From Sphingomonas jaspsi DSM 18422 (GTDB taxonomy: Bacteria; Pseudomonadota; Alphaproteobacteria; Sphingomonadales; Sphingomonadaceae): a DNA stretch of 64,000 nt. Numbering within the stretch: the first letter of the stretch is position 1; each line of letters begins with the position of its first letter. This document shows positions 17,208 to 26,460 of the stretch, one piece after another. The position numbers and the translations under genes were made by a program. Under the pieces are notes generated by a model, which saw only the letters and a list, made by a program, of their open reading frames with translations, was not told the DNA's origin and did not search any database. The DNA is taken from positions 74,810 to 138,809 of the forward strand of contig NZ_KK073876.1 of assembly GCF_000585415.1 (NCBI RefSeq), read 5' to 3'.

Positions 17208-18319
17208 CAATAAACCACCACGCTGCGGATGCTTTCCCCCGCGTGCATCAGGTCGAAGCCCTTGTTGATTTCGTCCAGCGTCAGGACGTGGGTGATCATC
17301 GGGTCGATCGCGATCTTGCCGTCCATATACATGTCGACGATCCCCGGCACGCCGCTGCGCCCCTTGACCCCGCCAAACGCGGTCCCGCGCCAGTTGCGGC
17401 CGGTGACCAGCTGGAACGGTCGGGTAGAGATTTCCTTGCCCGCCTCGGCGACGCCAATGATGACGCTGGTACCCCAGCCGCGGTGACAACATTCCAGCGC
17501 GGTGCGCATCACCTCGGTATTGCCGGTCGCATCGAAGCTATAGTCCGCGCCGCCATCCGTGATCTCGACGATCTTGGCGACGATATCCTCGCGGCTCATG
17601 CCCTTGGTGTTGAGGAAGTCGGTCATGCCGAACTGGCGGCCCCAAGCCTCGCGGTCGGGGTTGATGTCGATGCCGACGATCTTGTTCGCGCCAGCCAGCT
17701 TCGCGCCCTGTATGACGTTGAGGCCGATTCCGCCCAGCCCGAAGACCACGACATTGTCGCCCGGCTGGACTTTCGCCGTCTGCGTCACCGCGCCAACGCC
17801 GGTGGTCACGCCGCAGCCGATGTAGCAGCTGGTCTTGAACGGTGCGTCTTCCCGAATCTTGGCGACCGCGATTTCCGGCAGCACCGTGAAGTTCGAAAAG
17901 GTCGAGCAGCCCATGTAGTGGAAGATCGGCTGGCCCTTGTAGCTGAAGCGCGTCGTCCCGTCGGGCATCAGTCCCTTCCCCTGCGTTGCGCGAATCGCGG
18001 TGCACAGGTTCGACTTGCCGCTGAGGCAGGTTTTACATTTGCCGCATTCGGGCGTGTAGAGCGGGATGACATGGTCGCCGGGCTTCACGCTGGTGACGCC
18101 AGCGCCGACCTCGCGCACCACGCCAGCCCCTTCATGACCAAGGATCGACGGGAAGATGCCTTCGCTGTCGAACCCGTCGAGCGTGTAGGCATCGGTGTGA
18201 CAGATGCCGGTCGCCATGATCTCGACCAGCACCTCGCCCTCGCGCGGGCCTTCCAGATCGACTTCGATGATCTCCAGCGGTTTCTTGGCTTCGAAGGCAA
18301 CGGCGGCACGAGTCTTCAT
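17207..18319 (-). CDS. frmA: S-(hydroxymethyl)glutathione dehydrogenase / class III alcohol dehydrogenase
   Basis: 370 residues, the normal class III ADH length. It oxidises S-hydroxymethylglutathione, formed from formaldehyde and glutathione, using NAD. Catalytic zinc ligands Cys40 and His62 (GHEGAG) and the four structural zinc cysteines at 92, 95, 98 and 106 are present. So is the [18 protein letters not shown] nucleotide-binding turn. It is first in a four-gene operon with the cupin, VOC and fghA genes. An AAGGAGAATG ribosome-binding site precedes ATG 18319. A perfect palindrome sits just upstream (18335-18348). Confidence 0.97.
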   Translation of the reverse strand: MKTRAAVAFEAKKPLEIIEVDLEGPREGEVLVEIMATGICHTDAYTLDGFDSEGIFPSILGHEGAGVVREVGAGVTSVKPGDHVIPLYTPECGKCKTCLSGKSNLCTAIRATQGKGLMPDGTTRFSYKGQPIFHYMGCSTFSNFTVLPEIAVAKIREDAPFKTSCYIGCGVTTGVGAVTQTAKVQPGDNVVVFGLGGIGLNVIQGAKLAGANKIVGIDINPDREAWGRQFGMTDFLNTKGMSREDIVAKIVEITDGGADYSFDATGNTEVMRTALECCHRGWGTSVIIGVAEAGKEISTRPFQLVTGRNWRGTAFGGVKGRSGVPGIVDMYMDGKIAIDPMITHVLTLDEINKGFDLMHAGESIRSVVVY

Positions 18320-18334
18320 CGGGCATTCTCCTTG

Positions 18335-18348
18335 GCCAAGCGCTTGGC
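18335..18348. promoter_or_regulatory. 14-bp perfect palindrome upstream of the formaldehyde operon
   Basis: GCCAAGCGCTTGGC lies 16 bp before the frmA start codon, partly adjoining its ribosome-binding site. Its location would suit a repressor operator or a small leader hairpin. No FrmR-type repressor gene is nearby. A similar but imperfect sequence (GGCCAAGCGCGCTGCC) sits upstream of pccB, so it may be a common leader sequence rather than a specific operator. Confidence 0.35.
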
Positions 18349-18385
18349 ACGGCGGCCGCGGCGCGCCAAGCCCGATCGCATTCGG

Positions 18386-19621
18386 TCAGCGCGAAAACAC
18401 CGCGCCATGCGGTTTTCCGTCGCCAGTCCATCCATGTGGCCATGCCTTGCCCGCCATGTTGAAACCGACCTTGCCGTCCGTGTCGCGGAACGTCTCGTCG
18501 ACGGTCAACTTCCCGTTCTTCTGGTCGAGATTGAGGACGTAAAGCCGGTCGCCCGCCTTGCCCGACGTCACGACCAGGCGGGACGTCCGGGGGTCCCACG
18601 CGGTCCAGTGCGACGTGTAGTCCGGATCGATGGTCAACCGCGACACTTCGACCGGTTTCGCGCCATTGGAAATGTCGAGCACGACATAGCCGCCGATGCT
18701 TTCCACCGCCTGCACCAGATAGTGGCCGGCGATGGTCGGCACGCCGCAGAAGGTGCCCGGGAACTGGTGCACCAGCGTTGCCTTGGGATGGTCGCCGGCC
18801 AACCCCGTCACCCGCTGCAGACCGCAGCTCAGCGTCTGGATATAGACCGCGCCATCGGGCCCGATCCGCGCTTCTTCCGGGTCGATATGCCCGCTCAGCG
18901 ACGGACCCGGATCCAGCTGGTAGGTGCCAAGCAGCTTGAGGTCCGACAGGCGGAACAGTTGGTAGGTCACGCTCTGCAACAGATGCTCGTCCTGCATCGG
19001 CGAGTTGGTCACCAGCACCCGGTCGATCTTGGGAAGCGGGATCAGCGAATAGGGCAGTAACGGCCAGTCGGGATGGGCCGGGTCGGCGTTGCTTGCGGCG
19101 CGGACGACATTGCCACGATCGTCGATCTCGACGATCCCGCCGGTCAGCTCCTTCCCGTCCATTCCCGCCATGTCGTGGCCGGCATGCATGTCATGCTCGC
19201 CGCGCTTCTGCTGGAAGCTGGCGAGGACATGGCCATTGGGCAGCCGCAGGAAGCTGTGCGGCATGGCGAAGCCCGCCATGTCGCGAAACGACGCCGCGAC
19301 CTTTGGATGCAGGGGATCGGTGAGGTCGAAGACGAAGCTGCGGTTGGCATTATGGTCGTTGGCGAACAGCATGTCGCTTGCCGGCATTTCATATTCGGTG
19401 TGGTGCGGCCGTACACTGACCTGATCGGTCGCGACCGTCGTCACCAGCTTGCCGTAACGGGGCGATCCGGGATCGGCGTCGATCACCGCCAGGAAGTCGT
19501 TGCCCTTGGCGGCCTGGTCGCCGACGAAGACGAACAGGTAATCGCCGGACTTTTGCGGGGCGGCGATCGCACTCGTCGCCAGTCCCAACGCCACGCCAAC
19601 CTTGAACAGGGTCTTCAGCAT
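18386..19621 (-). CDS. Exported SBP56-like (selenium-binding protein / methanethiol oxidase family) beta-propeller
   Basis: 411 residues with a signal peptide (MLKTLFKVGVALGLATSAIAA). The body resembles the SBP56 family: DYLFVFVGDQ...FLAVIDADPGSPRYGKLV near the start, RPHHTEYEM (71-79), DLTDPLHPKV, SHWTAWDP and KAWPHGWTGDG near the end. SBP56 relatives include bacterial copper-dependent methanethiol oxidase. A His/Met-rich loop (residues 141-154) looks like a copper site. A periplasmic role oxidising or binding a thiol near the formaldehyde genes is plausible, because methanethiol oxidation releases formaldehyde. That link is inference. Confidence 0.75.
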   Translation of the reverse strand: MLKTLFKVGVALGLATSAIAAPQKSGDYLFVFVGDQAAKGNDFLAVIDADPGSPRYGKLVTTVATDQVSVRPHHTEYEMPASDMLFANDHNANRSFVFDLTDPLHPKVAASFRDMAGFAMPHSFLRLPNGHVLASFQQKRGEHDMHAGHDMAGMDGKELTGGIVEIDDRGNVVRAASNADPAHPDWPLLPYSLIPLPKIDRVLVTNSPMQDEHLLQSVTYQLFRLSDLKLLGTYQLDPGPSLSGHIDPEEARIGPDGAVYIQTLSCGLQRVTGLAGDHPKATLVHQFPGTFCGVPTIAGHYLVQAVESIGGYVVLDISNGAKPVEVSRLTIDPDYTSHWTAWDPRTSRLVVTSGKAGDRLYVLNLDQKNGKLTVDETFRDTDGKVGFNMAGKAWPHGWTGDGKPHGAVFSR

Positions 19622-19679
19622 TGCCCTTCTCCCCCAATCGACGCGATCGGCGGCAAGCGCGGCGGGATGCGCTACCGCG

Positions 19680-21164
19680 TCATGCGCCGACCTTCGCGGC
19701 CTCGGCAGCAGCGTCGAACTGCCGCTCGATCTCGTTGCCCGGCTCGGCGGTCGCCTTGCTCACGATCCAGATGGTCAGGCTGGACAGGATGAAGCCGGGC
19801 ACGATTTCATACAGCCACGCCGACCAGCCAGCGACAATCCAGACGATGACGGTCACCGCGCCGACGATCATCCCGGCAAGCACGCCTTCGCGGGTCGTGC
19901 GTTTCCAGCGCAGGCTGAACAGGATGGCCGGACCGAACGCCGCGCCGAACCCGGCCCAGGCATTGCCGACCAGGCTGAGAATCGAACTGTCCGGGTTCAT
20001 CGCCAGCAGCCCGGCGAGGACCGCGACGCCGGCAACGCACAGGCGGCCGATCGCGACCATTTCCTTCTCGCTCGCCGAGCGTTTGAAGAAGGTCTTGTAG
20101 ATATCCTCGGTCAGGCTCGACGAGGTCACCAGCAGTTGGCTGGAGATGGTCGACATGATCGCTGCCAGCACCGCCGCGAGCACAAAGCCCGCGATGAACG
20201 GGTGGAACAGGATCTGCGAAAGCTTGAGGAACACCGTTTCCGGGTCCGCCAGCGTCTGGCCGTGCGTGGAATACCAGGCCGCGCCGACAAGACCGGTCAG
20301 GATCGCGCCAATGAGGCTGATGGTCATCCAGCCGATGTTGATGCGCCGCGCGGTCGGCATGTCCTTCACCGACCGGATCGCCATGAACCGCACGATGATG
20401 TGCGGTTGGCCGAAATAGCCAAGGCCCCAGGCCGCCGCACTGATAATGGCGACGGGCGTCACCGCGCCGCCGATCATTTGGGTCATCGACAGGCTTCTTG
20501 CCTGTTCCGCCGCCGCCAGTCCCGCCTGCAGCGACGAACCTTCGTCCATCCAAGCAACGATGGGGACCAGCACCAGCGCGATAAACATGATGCAGCCTTG
20601 AACGAAGTCGGTCAGGCTGACAGCAAGAAAACCGCCCATCACCGTGTAGGTCACAACCACGCCGGCCGTCAGCAGGATGCCTGTGGTATATTCCATGCCG
20701 AGCGAGGCGACCGCGAACTTGCCGCCCGACACCATGCCCGCCGAGGTGTAGAGGGTGAAAAAGACGATGATGACCAGCGCACTGATCAGGCGCAACGCGC
20801 GGCTCTTGTCGTGGAACCGTTCTTCGAGAAAGTCCGGCACCGTAATCGCATCGTTCGCCAGCTCGGTATAAGTCCGCAGGCGCGGCGCGACGAGGCGGTA
20901 GTTGAGGTATGCGCCGATGACGAGGCCGATGCCGATCCATGCCTGTCCGAGTCCGCTGGCGAAGATCGCGCCCGGCAGGCCCAGCATCAGCCAGCCCGAC
21001 ATGTCGCTGGCCCCGGCGCTGAGTGCGGTTACCGCCGGCCCGAGATCGCGCCCGCCGAGGAGATAGCCCTCGGTGTCCTGGGTCGATTTGCGCCAGGCAT
21101 AGAAACCGATGCCGAGCATTGCGATGAAATAGATCGCCAGCGCGATCATGGTCCCCGTTTGCAT
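19680..21164 (-). CDS. putP: Sodium/proline symporter
   Basis: About 494 residues from ATG 21164 (MQTGTMIALAIYF); ATG 21149 is also possible. It is a sodium:solute symporter with about 13 helices. Typical PutP segments are present: LGGRDLGPAVTALSAGASDMSGW near residue 45, GFLAVSLTDFVQG, and LLVTSSSLTEDIYK. The last contains the conserved S-S-L-T-E-D-x-Y pattern of proline carriers. It imports proline with sodium. It is divergent from the CoA operon; no putA is in the window. Confidence 0.94.
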   Translation of the reverse strand: MQTGTMIALAIYFIAMLGIGFYAWRKSTQDTEGYLLGGRDLGPAVTALSAGASDMSGWLMLGLPGAIFASGLGQAWIGIGLVIGAYLNYRLVAPRLRTYTELANDAITVPDFLEERFHDKSRALRLISALVIIVFFTLYTSAGMVSGGKFAVASLGMEYTTGILLTAGVVVTYTVMGGFLAVSLTDFVQGCIMFIALVLVPIVAWMDEGSSLQAGLAAAEQARSLSMTQMIGGAVTPVAIISAAAWGLGYFGQPHIIVRFMAIRSVKDMPTARRINIGWMTISLIGAILTGLVGAAWYSTHGQTLADPETVFLKLSQILFHPFIAGFVLAAVLAAIMSTISSQLLVTSSSLTEDIYKTFFKRSASEKEMVAIGRLCVAGVAVLAGLLAMNPDSSILSLVGNAWAGFGAAFGPAILFSLRWKRTTREGVLAGMIVGAVTVIVWIVAGWSAWLYEIVPGFILSSLTIWIVSKATAEPGNEIERQFDAAAEAAKVGA

Positions 21165-21260
21165 GGGGCGGGACGCTATGACTGTGCAGGGTCGCTGGCA
21201 AGCCATTGCCTGCATCGCCTGCGCGGCCTAGCCTCCGGGCAAAACAGGAGGGCATTCGGA

Positions 21261-22022
21261 TTGGGCTGGCTTTCAGGCAAACATGCGCTGGTCACTGGCG
21301 GCGGGACCGGCATCGGCGCGGCGGCGGCGCGGATGATGGCGGCCGAAGGCGCGAAACTGTCACTGATGGGACGCCGGCCCGAACCGCTCGACGCTATTGC
21401 GGCCGAAACCGGCGGTCGCGCCTTCCCCTGCGACATGACCGACCGCGGCGCGATGGAAACCGCCTTCGCCGCGGCGCGTAACGCCAGCGGGCCGTTCGAC
21501 ATCGTCGTGCTGAACGCCGGCATCGGCGACAGCGCCCCATTTCAGCGCACCAAGCGCGAATCTTGGGACCGGATCATCGCCACGAACCTCACTGCCCTGT
21601 TCGATGGCGCGCAGTTGACGCTTCCCGACCTGGTGCAGGGCGACGACAAGCGCCTGATTATCGTCGCCTCTGTCGCGGGCTTGCGCGGCGCCGCCTACGC
21701 CGCGCCCTATGTCGCGTCGAAGCATGGCGCGGTCGGCCTGACCAAGAGCCTGGCGCTCGAATATGCCAAGACCGGGCTCACGGTGAATGCGGTCTGCCCC
21801 GCGTTCGTCGACACGCCGATGGTCGACGACAGCGCCGACCGGATAAGCCGCACCACCGGCCGCAGCGAGGAAGAGGCCCGCGCCGCGCTCGCCGCAATGA
21901 ACGCCAACGGCCGGCTCGTCACCGCCGACGAGGTCGCCGACGCAATCCTGTTCCTGTGCAAGCCCAGCAGCCGGTCGATCACCGGCGCGTGCCTGACCAT
22001 CGACGGCGGCACCACCGCATGA
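21261..22022 (+). CDS. SDR family NAD(P)-dependent oxidoreductase
   Basis: 253 residues from TTG 21261, which follows AGGAGGG by about nine bases; no nearer ATG fits the conserved start. Rossmann motif [11 protein letters not shown], and the catalytic Ser...Tyr-x-x-x-Lys (YVASK) are present, with a C-terminal [10 protein letters not shown]. It probably acts as a 3-hydroxyacyl-CoA dehydrogenase, since it leads a five-gene operon with enoyl-CoA hydratase, acyl-CoA dehydrogenase, RidA and CoA ligase genes. Its stop overlaps the next ATG (ATGA). Confidence 0.9.
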   Translation: MGWLSGKHALVTGGGTGIGAAAARMMAAEGAKLSLMGRRPEPLDAIAAETGGRAFPCDMTDRGAMETAFAAARNASGPFDIVVLNAGIGDSAPFQRTKRESWDRIIATNLTALFDGAQLTLPDLVQGDDKRLIIVASVAGLRGAAYAAPYVASKHGAVGLTKSLALEYAKTGLTVNAVCPAFVDTPMVDDSADRISRTTGRSEEEARAALAAMNANGRLVTADEVADAILFLCKPSSRSITGACLTIDGGTTA

Positions 22023-22834
22023 CCTTCGATCCCGCATCCTTTGTGCCGCAGCATTTCCGCTGGGACTATTCCGACCATGTCGCGACGATTACGCTCAACC
22101 GGCCGGAAAAGAAGAACCCGCTGACCTTCGACAGCTATGCCGAACTGCGCGACACCTTCCGCGCGCTGGTGGTGACGCCCGACGCCCGCGTCGTCGTGCT
22201 CAAGGGCGAGGGCGGCAATTTCTGTTCGGGCGGCGACGTCCACGAAATCATCGGCCCGCTGACCGAACTGGACATGCCTGGGCTGCTCGCCTTCACCCGC
22301 ATGACGGGCGACCTGGTCCGTGCGATGCGCGCCTGCCCGCAGCCGATTATCGCGGCGGTCGAGGGCGTCTGCGCCGGCGCCGGCGCAATCCTCGCCATGG
22401 CCAGCGACCTGCGCCTCGCCGCGCGCGAAACGCGGACCGCCTTCCTGTTCACCCGCGTCGGGCTGGCGGGGGCAGATATGGGGGCCTGCGCCATTTTGCC
22501 GCGCCTGATCGGCCACGGCCGCGCCGCCGAGCTGCTCTACACTGGCCGCACCATGACCAGCGAGGAAGGTCATGACTGGGGCTTCTTCAATCGCGTCGTC
22601 GACCGCGCCATGCTGCACCACGCCGCCGCCGATCTGGCGCGCGAGATCGCCAATGGTCCGGCCTTTGCCCATTCCATGACCAAGCGGCAGCTCGACATCG
22701 AATGGAACGTCAGCATCGACACCGCGCTGGAAATGGAAGCGCAAGCGCAAGCGATCTGCATGCAGACGAACGACTTCCGCCGCGCCTACGAAGCCTTCGC
22801 CAACAAGCGCACGCCGGAGTTCAAGGGTGACTGA
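22019..22834 (+). CDS. Enoyl-CoA hydratase/isomerase family protein
   Basis: 271 residues of the crotonase fold. The N-terminus [16 protein letters not shown], the oxyanion loop [10 protein letters not shown] (about 75) and [19 protein letters not shown] (about 118-136) are present. It should hydrate or isomerise a 2-enoyl-CoA. Position between the SDR and acyl-CoA dehydrogenase genes gives a short beta-oxidation sequence. It overlaps its neighbours by 4 and 8 bp, so translation is coupled throughout. Confidence 0.92.
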   Translation: MTFDPASFVPQHFRWDYSDHVATITLNRPEKKNPLTFDSYAELRDTFRALVVTPDARVVVLKGEGGNFCSGGDVHEIIGPLTELDMPGLLAFTRMTGDLVRAMRACPQPIIAAVEGVCAGAGAILAMASDLRLAARETRTAFLFTRVGLAGADMGACAILPRLIGHGRAAELLYTGRTMTSEEGHDWGFFNRVVDRAMLHHAAADLAREIANGPAFAHSMTKRQLDIEWNVSIDTALEMEAQAQAICMQTNDFRRAYEAFANKRTPEFKGD

Positions 22835-23957
22835 CTGGCTTAGCTGGCCGTTTTTCGATGACGATCATCGCGCGCTTCGCGATCGTCTGCGCGGCTGGTG
22901 CGAGGCGAAGCTCGACGATCATCACCCCGCCGACGTCGACGCCGCCTGCCGCGATCTTGTCGGGAAACTGGCGGCAGCGGGCTTCACCCGAATTTGCGTT
23001 GCCGACGATGACCGGATTCCCGACGTCCGCAGCCTTGCGATCGCTCGCGCGACCCTCGCCTACCACAGCGGCCTCGCCGACTTCGCCTTCGCCATGCAGG
23101 GGCTGGGCTCGGGCGCGATCAGCCTGTTCGGGTCGGATGCACAAAAGGCGGAATGGCTTCCAAAGGTCGCCGATGGTAGCTCCATCGCCGCCTATGCCCT
23201 GACCGAACCCGACACCGGCAGCGACGCCGCCAACATCGCCATGCGCGCCGTTGAGGTCGATGGCGAATGGCGCCTCACCGGCGAGAAAAGCTATATCAGC
23301 AATGGCACCATCGCCGACGTGCTAACCGTCTTCGCTCGGACCGGTGCAGCGGAGGACGGTGCAAAGGGCATCAGCGCCTTCATCGTGCGCGGCGACGACC
23401 CCGGCCTGTTGGTTGCCGAGCGGATCGAGGTCATCGCGCCCCACCCGCTCGCGCGCCTGAAATTCGACGGCGTAAAGGCCGACCCGCTCGGCGCCACCGG
23501 CGACGGCTTCAAGGTGGCGATGCAGACGCTCAACCTGTTCCGCGTCACCGTCGGTGCGGCGGCGCTCGGCTTCGCCCGCCGCGCGCTCGACGAAGCCATC
23601 GCCTTCGCCCGCACCCGCAAGCTCGGCAACGCGACGCTCGCCGACAATGCGGTGACGCAGGACCGGCTGGGCGACATGGCGACGCTGGTCGATGCGTCGG
23701 CCCTGCTGATCGCCCGCGCCGCCTGGCAGCAGGACATGGCAGACGGCGACAACCGCGCCGCCGCCGCCATGGCCAAGCTCCACGCCACCGAAGCCGCGCA
23801 GCAAGTCATCGACATGGCGCTGCAGATGCACGGCGGCCTCGGCGTCACGGTCGGCGCCAAAGTCGAAGAACTCTACCGCGAAGTCCGGAGCTTACGCATC
23901 TACGAAGGCGCGAGCGAGGTGCAGCGGATGGTCATCGCAAGGACTCTGCTGAAATGA
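22827..23957 (+). CDS. Acyl-CoA dehydrogenase
   Basis: 376 residues, starting with GTG 22827 inside the end of the hydratase gene. The three-domain layout is normal: [19 protein letters not shown] flavin-contact region at about 133-150, [13 protein letters not shown], and a C-terminal [11 protein letters not shown]...[17 protein letters not shown] with the expected catalytic glutamate. It uses FAD to desaturate an acyl-CoA. The substrate is not known; the operon context suggests a ring-cleavage or alicyclic CoA ester. Confidence 0.92.
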   Translation: MTDWLSWPFFDDDHRALRDRLRGWCEAKLDDHHPADVDAACRDLVGKLAAAGFTRICVADDDRIPDVRSLAIARATLAYHSGLADFAFAMQGLGSGAISLFGSDAQKAEWLPKVADGSSIAAYALTEPDTGSDAANIAMRAVEVDGEWRLTGEKSYISNGTIADVLTVFARTGAAEDGAKGISAFIVRGDDPGLLVAERIEVIAPHPLARLKFDGVKADPLGATGDGFKVAMQTLNLFRVTVGAAALGFARRALDEAIAFARTRKLGNATLADNAVTQDRLGDMATLVDASALLIARAAWQQDMADGDNRAAAAMAKLHATEAAQQVIDMALQMHGGLGVTVGAKVEELYREVRSLRIYEGASEVQRMVIARTLLK

Positions 23958-24346
23958 AGGAACTGCTCCCCCCCGGCTGGCCGCGGCCCAAGGGTTATGC
24001 CAACGGCATGGCCGCGCGCGGGCGCTTCGTGATGACCGCCGGTGTCGTCGGCTGGGACGAGCAGGAGCGGTTCCAGACCGACAGCATGGCCGGCCAGTTC
24101 GAACAGGCGCTGAGGAACATCGTCGCCATCCTCGCCTGCGACGGAGCGGAGCCGGACCGCATCATGCGCATGACCTGCTACGTCACCTCGATCGACGAAT
24201 ATCTGGCGTCGGTGAAGGATATTGGCGCGGTGTGGAAATCGGTCATCGGCCGCCACTATCCGGCGATGGCGGTGGTCGAGGTAGTGCGGCTGGTCGAGCC
24301 CCGCGCCAAGGTCGAAATCGAAGCGACGGCGGTCATCCCGGAATGA
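23954..24346 (+). CDS. RidA family (YjgF/YER057c/UK114) protein
   Basis: 130 residues of the RidA fold: ANGMAARGRFVMTAGVVGWDE at about 20-40 and YPAMAVVEVVRLVEPRAKVEIEATAV at the end. The conserved arginine of active RidA enamine deaminases (usually in 'R-x-x-v-x-v-x-x-L') reads V-V-R-L-V-E-P here, so activity is not certain. Presence inside the operon suggests the pathway has a reactive enamine or imine intermediate, as expected if an amino-aryl-CoA is processed. ATGA overlaps occur on both sides. Confidence 0.88.
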   Translation: MKELLPPGWPRPKGYANGMAARGRFVMTAGVVGWDEQERFQTDSMAGQFEQALRNIVAILACDGAEPDRIMRMTCYVTSIDEYLASVKDIGAVWKSVIGRHYPAMAVVEVVRLVEPRAKVEIEATAVIPE

Positions 24347-25902
24347 GGGACCGCTTCGTCGAGGAGCGATTGCCGGGCGCGGACCAGCTGCCCGACTTCC
24401 TGCTGCTCGATTACCCCGACGAACTGAACGCCGCGGCGGAATTGCTGCGAGGCGGCGCGTCCGACGCACTGGCGGTCATCAACGCGCATGGCAGCTGGAC
24501 CTACGGCCAGCTCGACGACCTGTCAGGTCGCATCGCGCGCCTGCTGGTCGAGGAAGAAGGCCTCGTCCCCGGTAACCGCGTGCTGCTCCGCGGGCCCAAT
24601 GGCTATACGATGTTCGCCTGCTGGCTCGGCATCCTGAAGGCCGGCGGGGTGGCGGTGACGACGATGCCGCTGCTGCGTCCCGGCGAGATCGCGACGGTGA
24701 TCGACAAGGCCGAGGTCAGCCATGCGCTGTGCGACAGTCGCTTCATCGGCGACCTGCGCGAAGCCGGGCTGCAAACCCGCTTCCTCAAGCATATCGTCAA
24801 ATATGACGGCGATTTCGGGAAGGGGGCGCTCGAAACGCGCTGCGCCGACCTCAAGCCTCTGCCCGCCCTCGCCACGAAACAGGACGATCCCGCCCTCATC
24901 GCCTTCACCAGCGGCACCACCGGCGTGCCCAAGGGCTGCGTCCATTTCCACCGCGACATCCTCGCGCCATGCGACACCTTCGCCAAGGCCCATTTCCCGA
25001 TGAAGCCCGGCGACATCGTCATGACCAGCGCGCCGATCGCCTTTACCTTCGGGCTGGGCGCGACCCTGCTGTTCCCGCTGCGCCAGGGCGCGACGACCGC
25101 GACGGTTGAAAAGGCGACGCCCGCCGAATTGACCGAAGCCGTGTCGCGGTTCAGTGTCACCCACCTCGCCACCGCGCCGACCGCCTACAAGGCGATGCTG
25201 ACCGCCCCGGCGCTCGACAATGCACTGAAGTCGCTGAAGGCCTGTGTATCGGCAGGCGAACATTTGCCGCAGGCGACATGGACCGCGTGGAAGGACCGCA
25301 CCGGCCTGTCCATCGTCGACGGCATCGGCTCGACCGAGATGATGCATGTCTTCATTTCCGAAAGCGGCGACGCCATCCGCCCCGGCAGCACCGGCCGCGC
25401 AGTGCCGGGCTATGAAGCGACCATCCTCGACCCCGACGAAAATGGCGAAGGGCGGCTGGGCGTGAAGGGCCCGACCGGCTGCCGCTACCTCGCCGACGAT
25501 CGGCAGGCCAATTACGTCGACCGTGGCTGGAACGTCACCGGCGACACCTACCGCTGCGATGAGGACGGCTATTATTGGTACGTCGCGCGTAGCGACGACA
25601 TGATCGTCAGCAGCGGCTACAACATCGGCGCGCCAGAGGTGGAAAACGCCCTGCTCGCCCACCCGGCGGTGGCCGAATGCGCGGTGATCGGCGTGCCCTG
25701 CGCCGAGCGCGGGCAGAAGGTTAAGGCCTTCATCGTCCCCGCCGACTTCGCCACCCCCAGCGACGAACTCGCCGCGGGCTTACAGGCCTTCGTCAAGGAC
25801 CGCATCGCCCCCTACAAATACCCGCGCGAAATCGAGTTTGTGGAAAGTTTGCCGAAAACGGCGACGGGTAAGCTCAGGCGGGTGGAGTTGCGGAATCCTT
25901 AG
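24343..25902 (+). CDS. AMP-forming CoA ligase, benzoate/2-aminobenzoate-CoA ligase type
   Basis: 519 residues of the ANL superfamily. P-loop AFTSGTTGVPKG at about 187-198, the acidic GIGSTEMMHVF, ARSDDMIVSSGYNIGAPEVE hinge and the C-terminal PKTATGKLRRVEL lysine are all present. The pattern FTSGTTGVPKGCVHFHRDI with SGYNIGAPEVE resembles aryl-CoA ligases of the benzoate and 2-aminobenzoate group. It would activate the pathway substrate. It is last in the SDR operon and its end overlaps by 29 bp a convergent small gene. Confidence 0.88.
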   Translation: MRDRFVEERLPGADQLPDFLLLDYPDELNAAAELLRGGASDALAVINAHGSWTYGQLDDLSGRIARLLVEEEGLVPGNRVLLRGPNGYTMFACWLGILKAGGVAVTTMPLLRPGEIATVIDKAEVSHALCDSRFIGDLREAGLQTRFLKHIVKYDGDFGKGALETRCADLKPLPALATKQDDPALIAFTSGTTGVPKGCVHFHRDILAPCDTFAKAHFPMKPGDIVMTSAPIAFTFGLGATLLFPLRQGATTATVEKATPAELTEAVSRFSVTHLATAPTAYKAMLTAPALDNALKSLKACVSAGEHLPQATWTAWKDRTGLSIVDGIGSTEMMHVFISESGDAIRPGSTGRAVPGYEATILDPDENGEGRLGVKGPTGCRYLADDRQANYVDRGWNVTGDTYRCDEDGYYWYVARSDDMIVSSGYNIGAPEVENALLAHPAVAECAVIGVPCAERGQKVKAFIVPADFATPSDELAAGLQAFVKDRIAPYKYPREIEFVESLPKTATGKLRRVELRNP

Positions 25903-26338
25903 CGGAGCGAGCTTCAAACTCAGCAAGCAGTTTCCACAAGTTAGCGCTGTCCGCTTCGTCCGAAACGCCGTCGACTGAGTTTCTCACGGCGTAGTAGTCG
26001 GTTTCCGTTCTGATTTTGCCGGCTTTCAGTACGCGCCTTATCTGTCGATCGAATCTCACCCTTATGTCGGACAAGGTTGGCAAGTTAGCCTCTCGCAACG
26101 ACGCATCTAGTTCCAGAAGGTCGTTGCCTTGAAGGCAATGGCTGGCTTCAACGAGGTCGCCAACCATCATTGCTAATCCCTGCCTGGCTCTAGCGGGCGA
26201 GGTCACCGCCATTTTGTCCAAACATGCAATTGGATGAAGTTCTGGATTGAGCCCTGGCGGCATAGGCATAACTCGCTCGACCATGAGCGCAGACCAAGCC
26301 CTCATCATCTCATAGTCTTCGGGTCTGATCCCGCTCAC
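25874..26338 (-). CDS. Uncharacterised lower-GC protein at the end of the propionyl-CoA operon
   Basis: 154 residues. The start is taken as GTG 26338 because it overlaps (GTGA) the stop of the pccA 3'-end fragment and all upstream sequence in this frame is shadow. The product is soluble and helical (MMRAWSALMVERVMPMPPGL, DIRVRFDRQIRRVLKAGK). I recognise no family. A hand count of three sequence lines gives roughly 52-57% GC against about 65-70% in core operon genes, so it looks acquired. It overlaps the convergent ligase gene by 29 bp. Confidence 0.7.
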   Translation of the reverse strand: MSGIRPEDYEMMRAWSALMVERVMPMPPGLNPELHPIACLDKMAVTSPARARQGLAMMVGDLVEASHCLQGNDLLELDASLREANLPTLSDIRVRFDRQIRRVLKAGKIRTETDYYAVRNSVDGVSDEADSANLWKLLAEFEARSAKDSATPPA

Positions 26339-26445
26339 TCGAACTCCACGATGACCTGATCGACGGCCAGGCTGTCGCCCGCCTTGGCGGGCGTCGCCTT
26401 GACCGTTGCGCTGCCCTCGGCGCGGAGGATGTTCTCCATCTTCAT
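26335..26445 (-). pseudogene. 36-codon duplicate of the pccA biotinyl-domain end
   Basis: An open frame from ATG 26445 to TGA 26335 encodes MKMENILRAEGSATVKATPA... ending DQVIVEFE. It is identical in frame to the last 36 residues of PccA except for one Lys to Gly change. It keeps the biotin-acceptor lysine (M-K-M) but lacks the first half of the biotinyl domain, so it should not fold as one. Its ATG overlaps the stop of the dioxygenase gene (ATGA) and its stop overlaps the GTG of the next gene (GTGA), so ribosomes may still read it. It is a duplication remnant. Confidence 0.85.
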
Positions 26446-26460
26446 CGCTTCGACCACCGC
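26341..26460 (-). repeat. Direct repeat copy A of the pccA 3' end
   Basis: 120 bp matching 27257-27376 at 111 of 120 positions by hand alignment. The similarity stops sharply at 26460, where dioxygenase-gene sequence begins. With copy B it brackets the dioxygenase gene. Confidence 0.93.
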
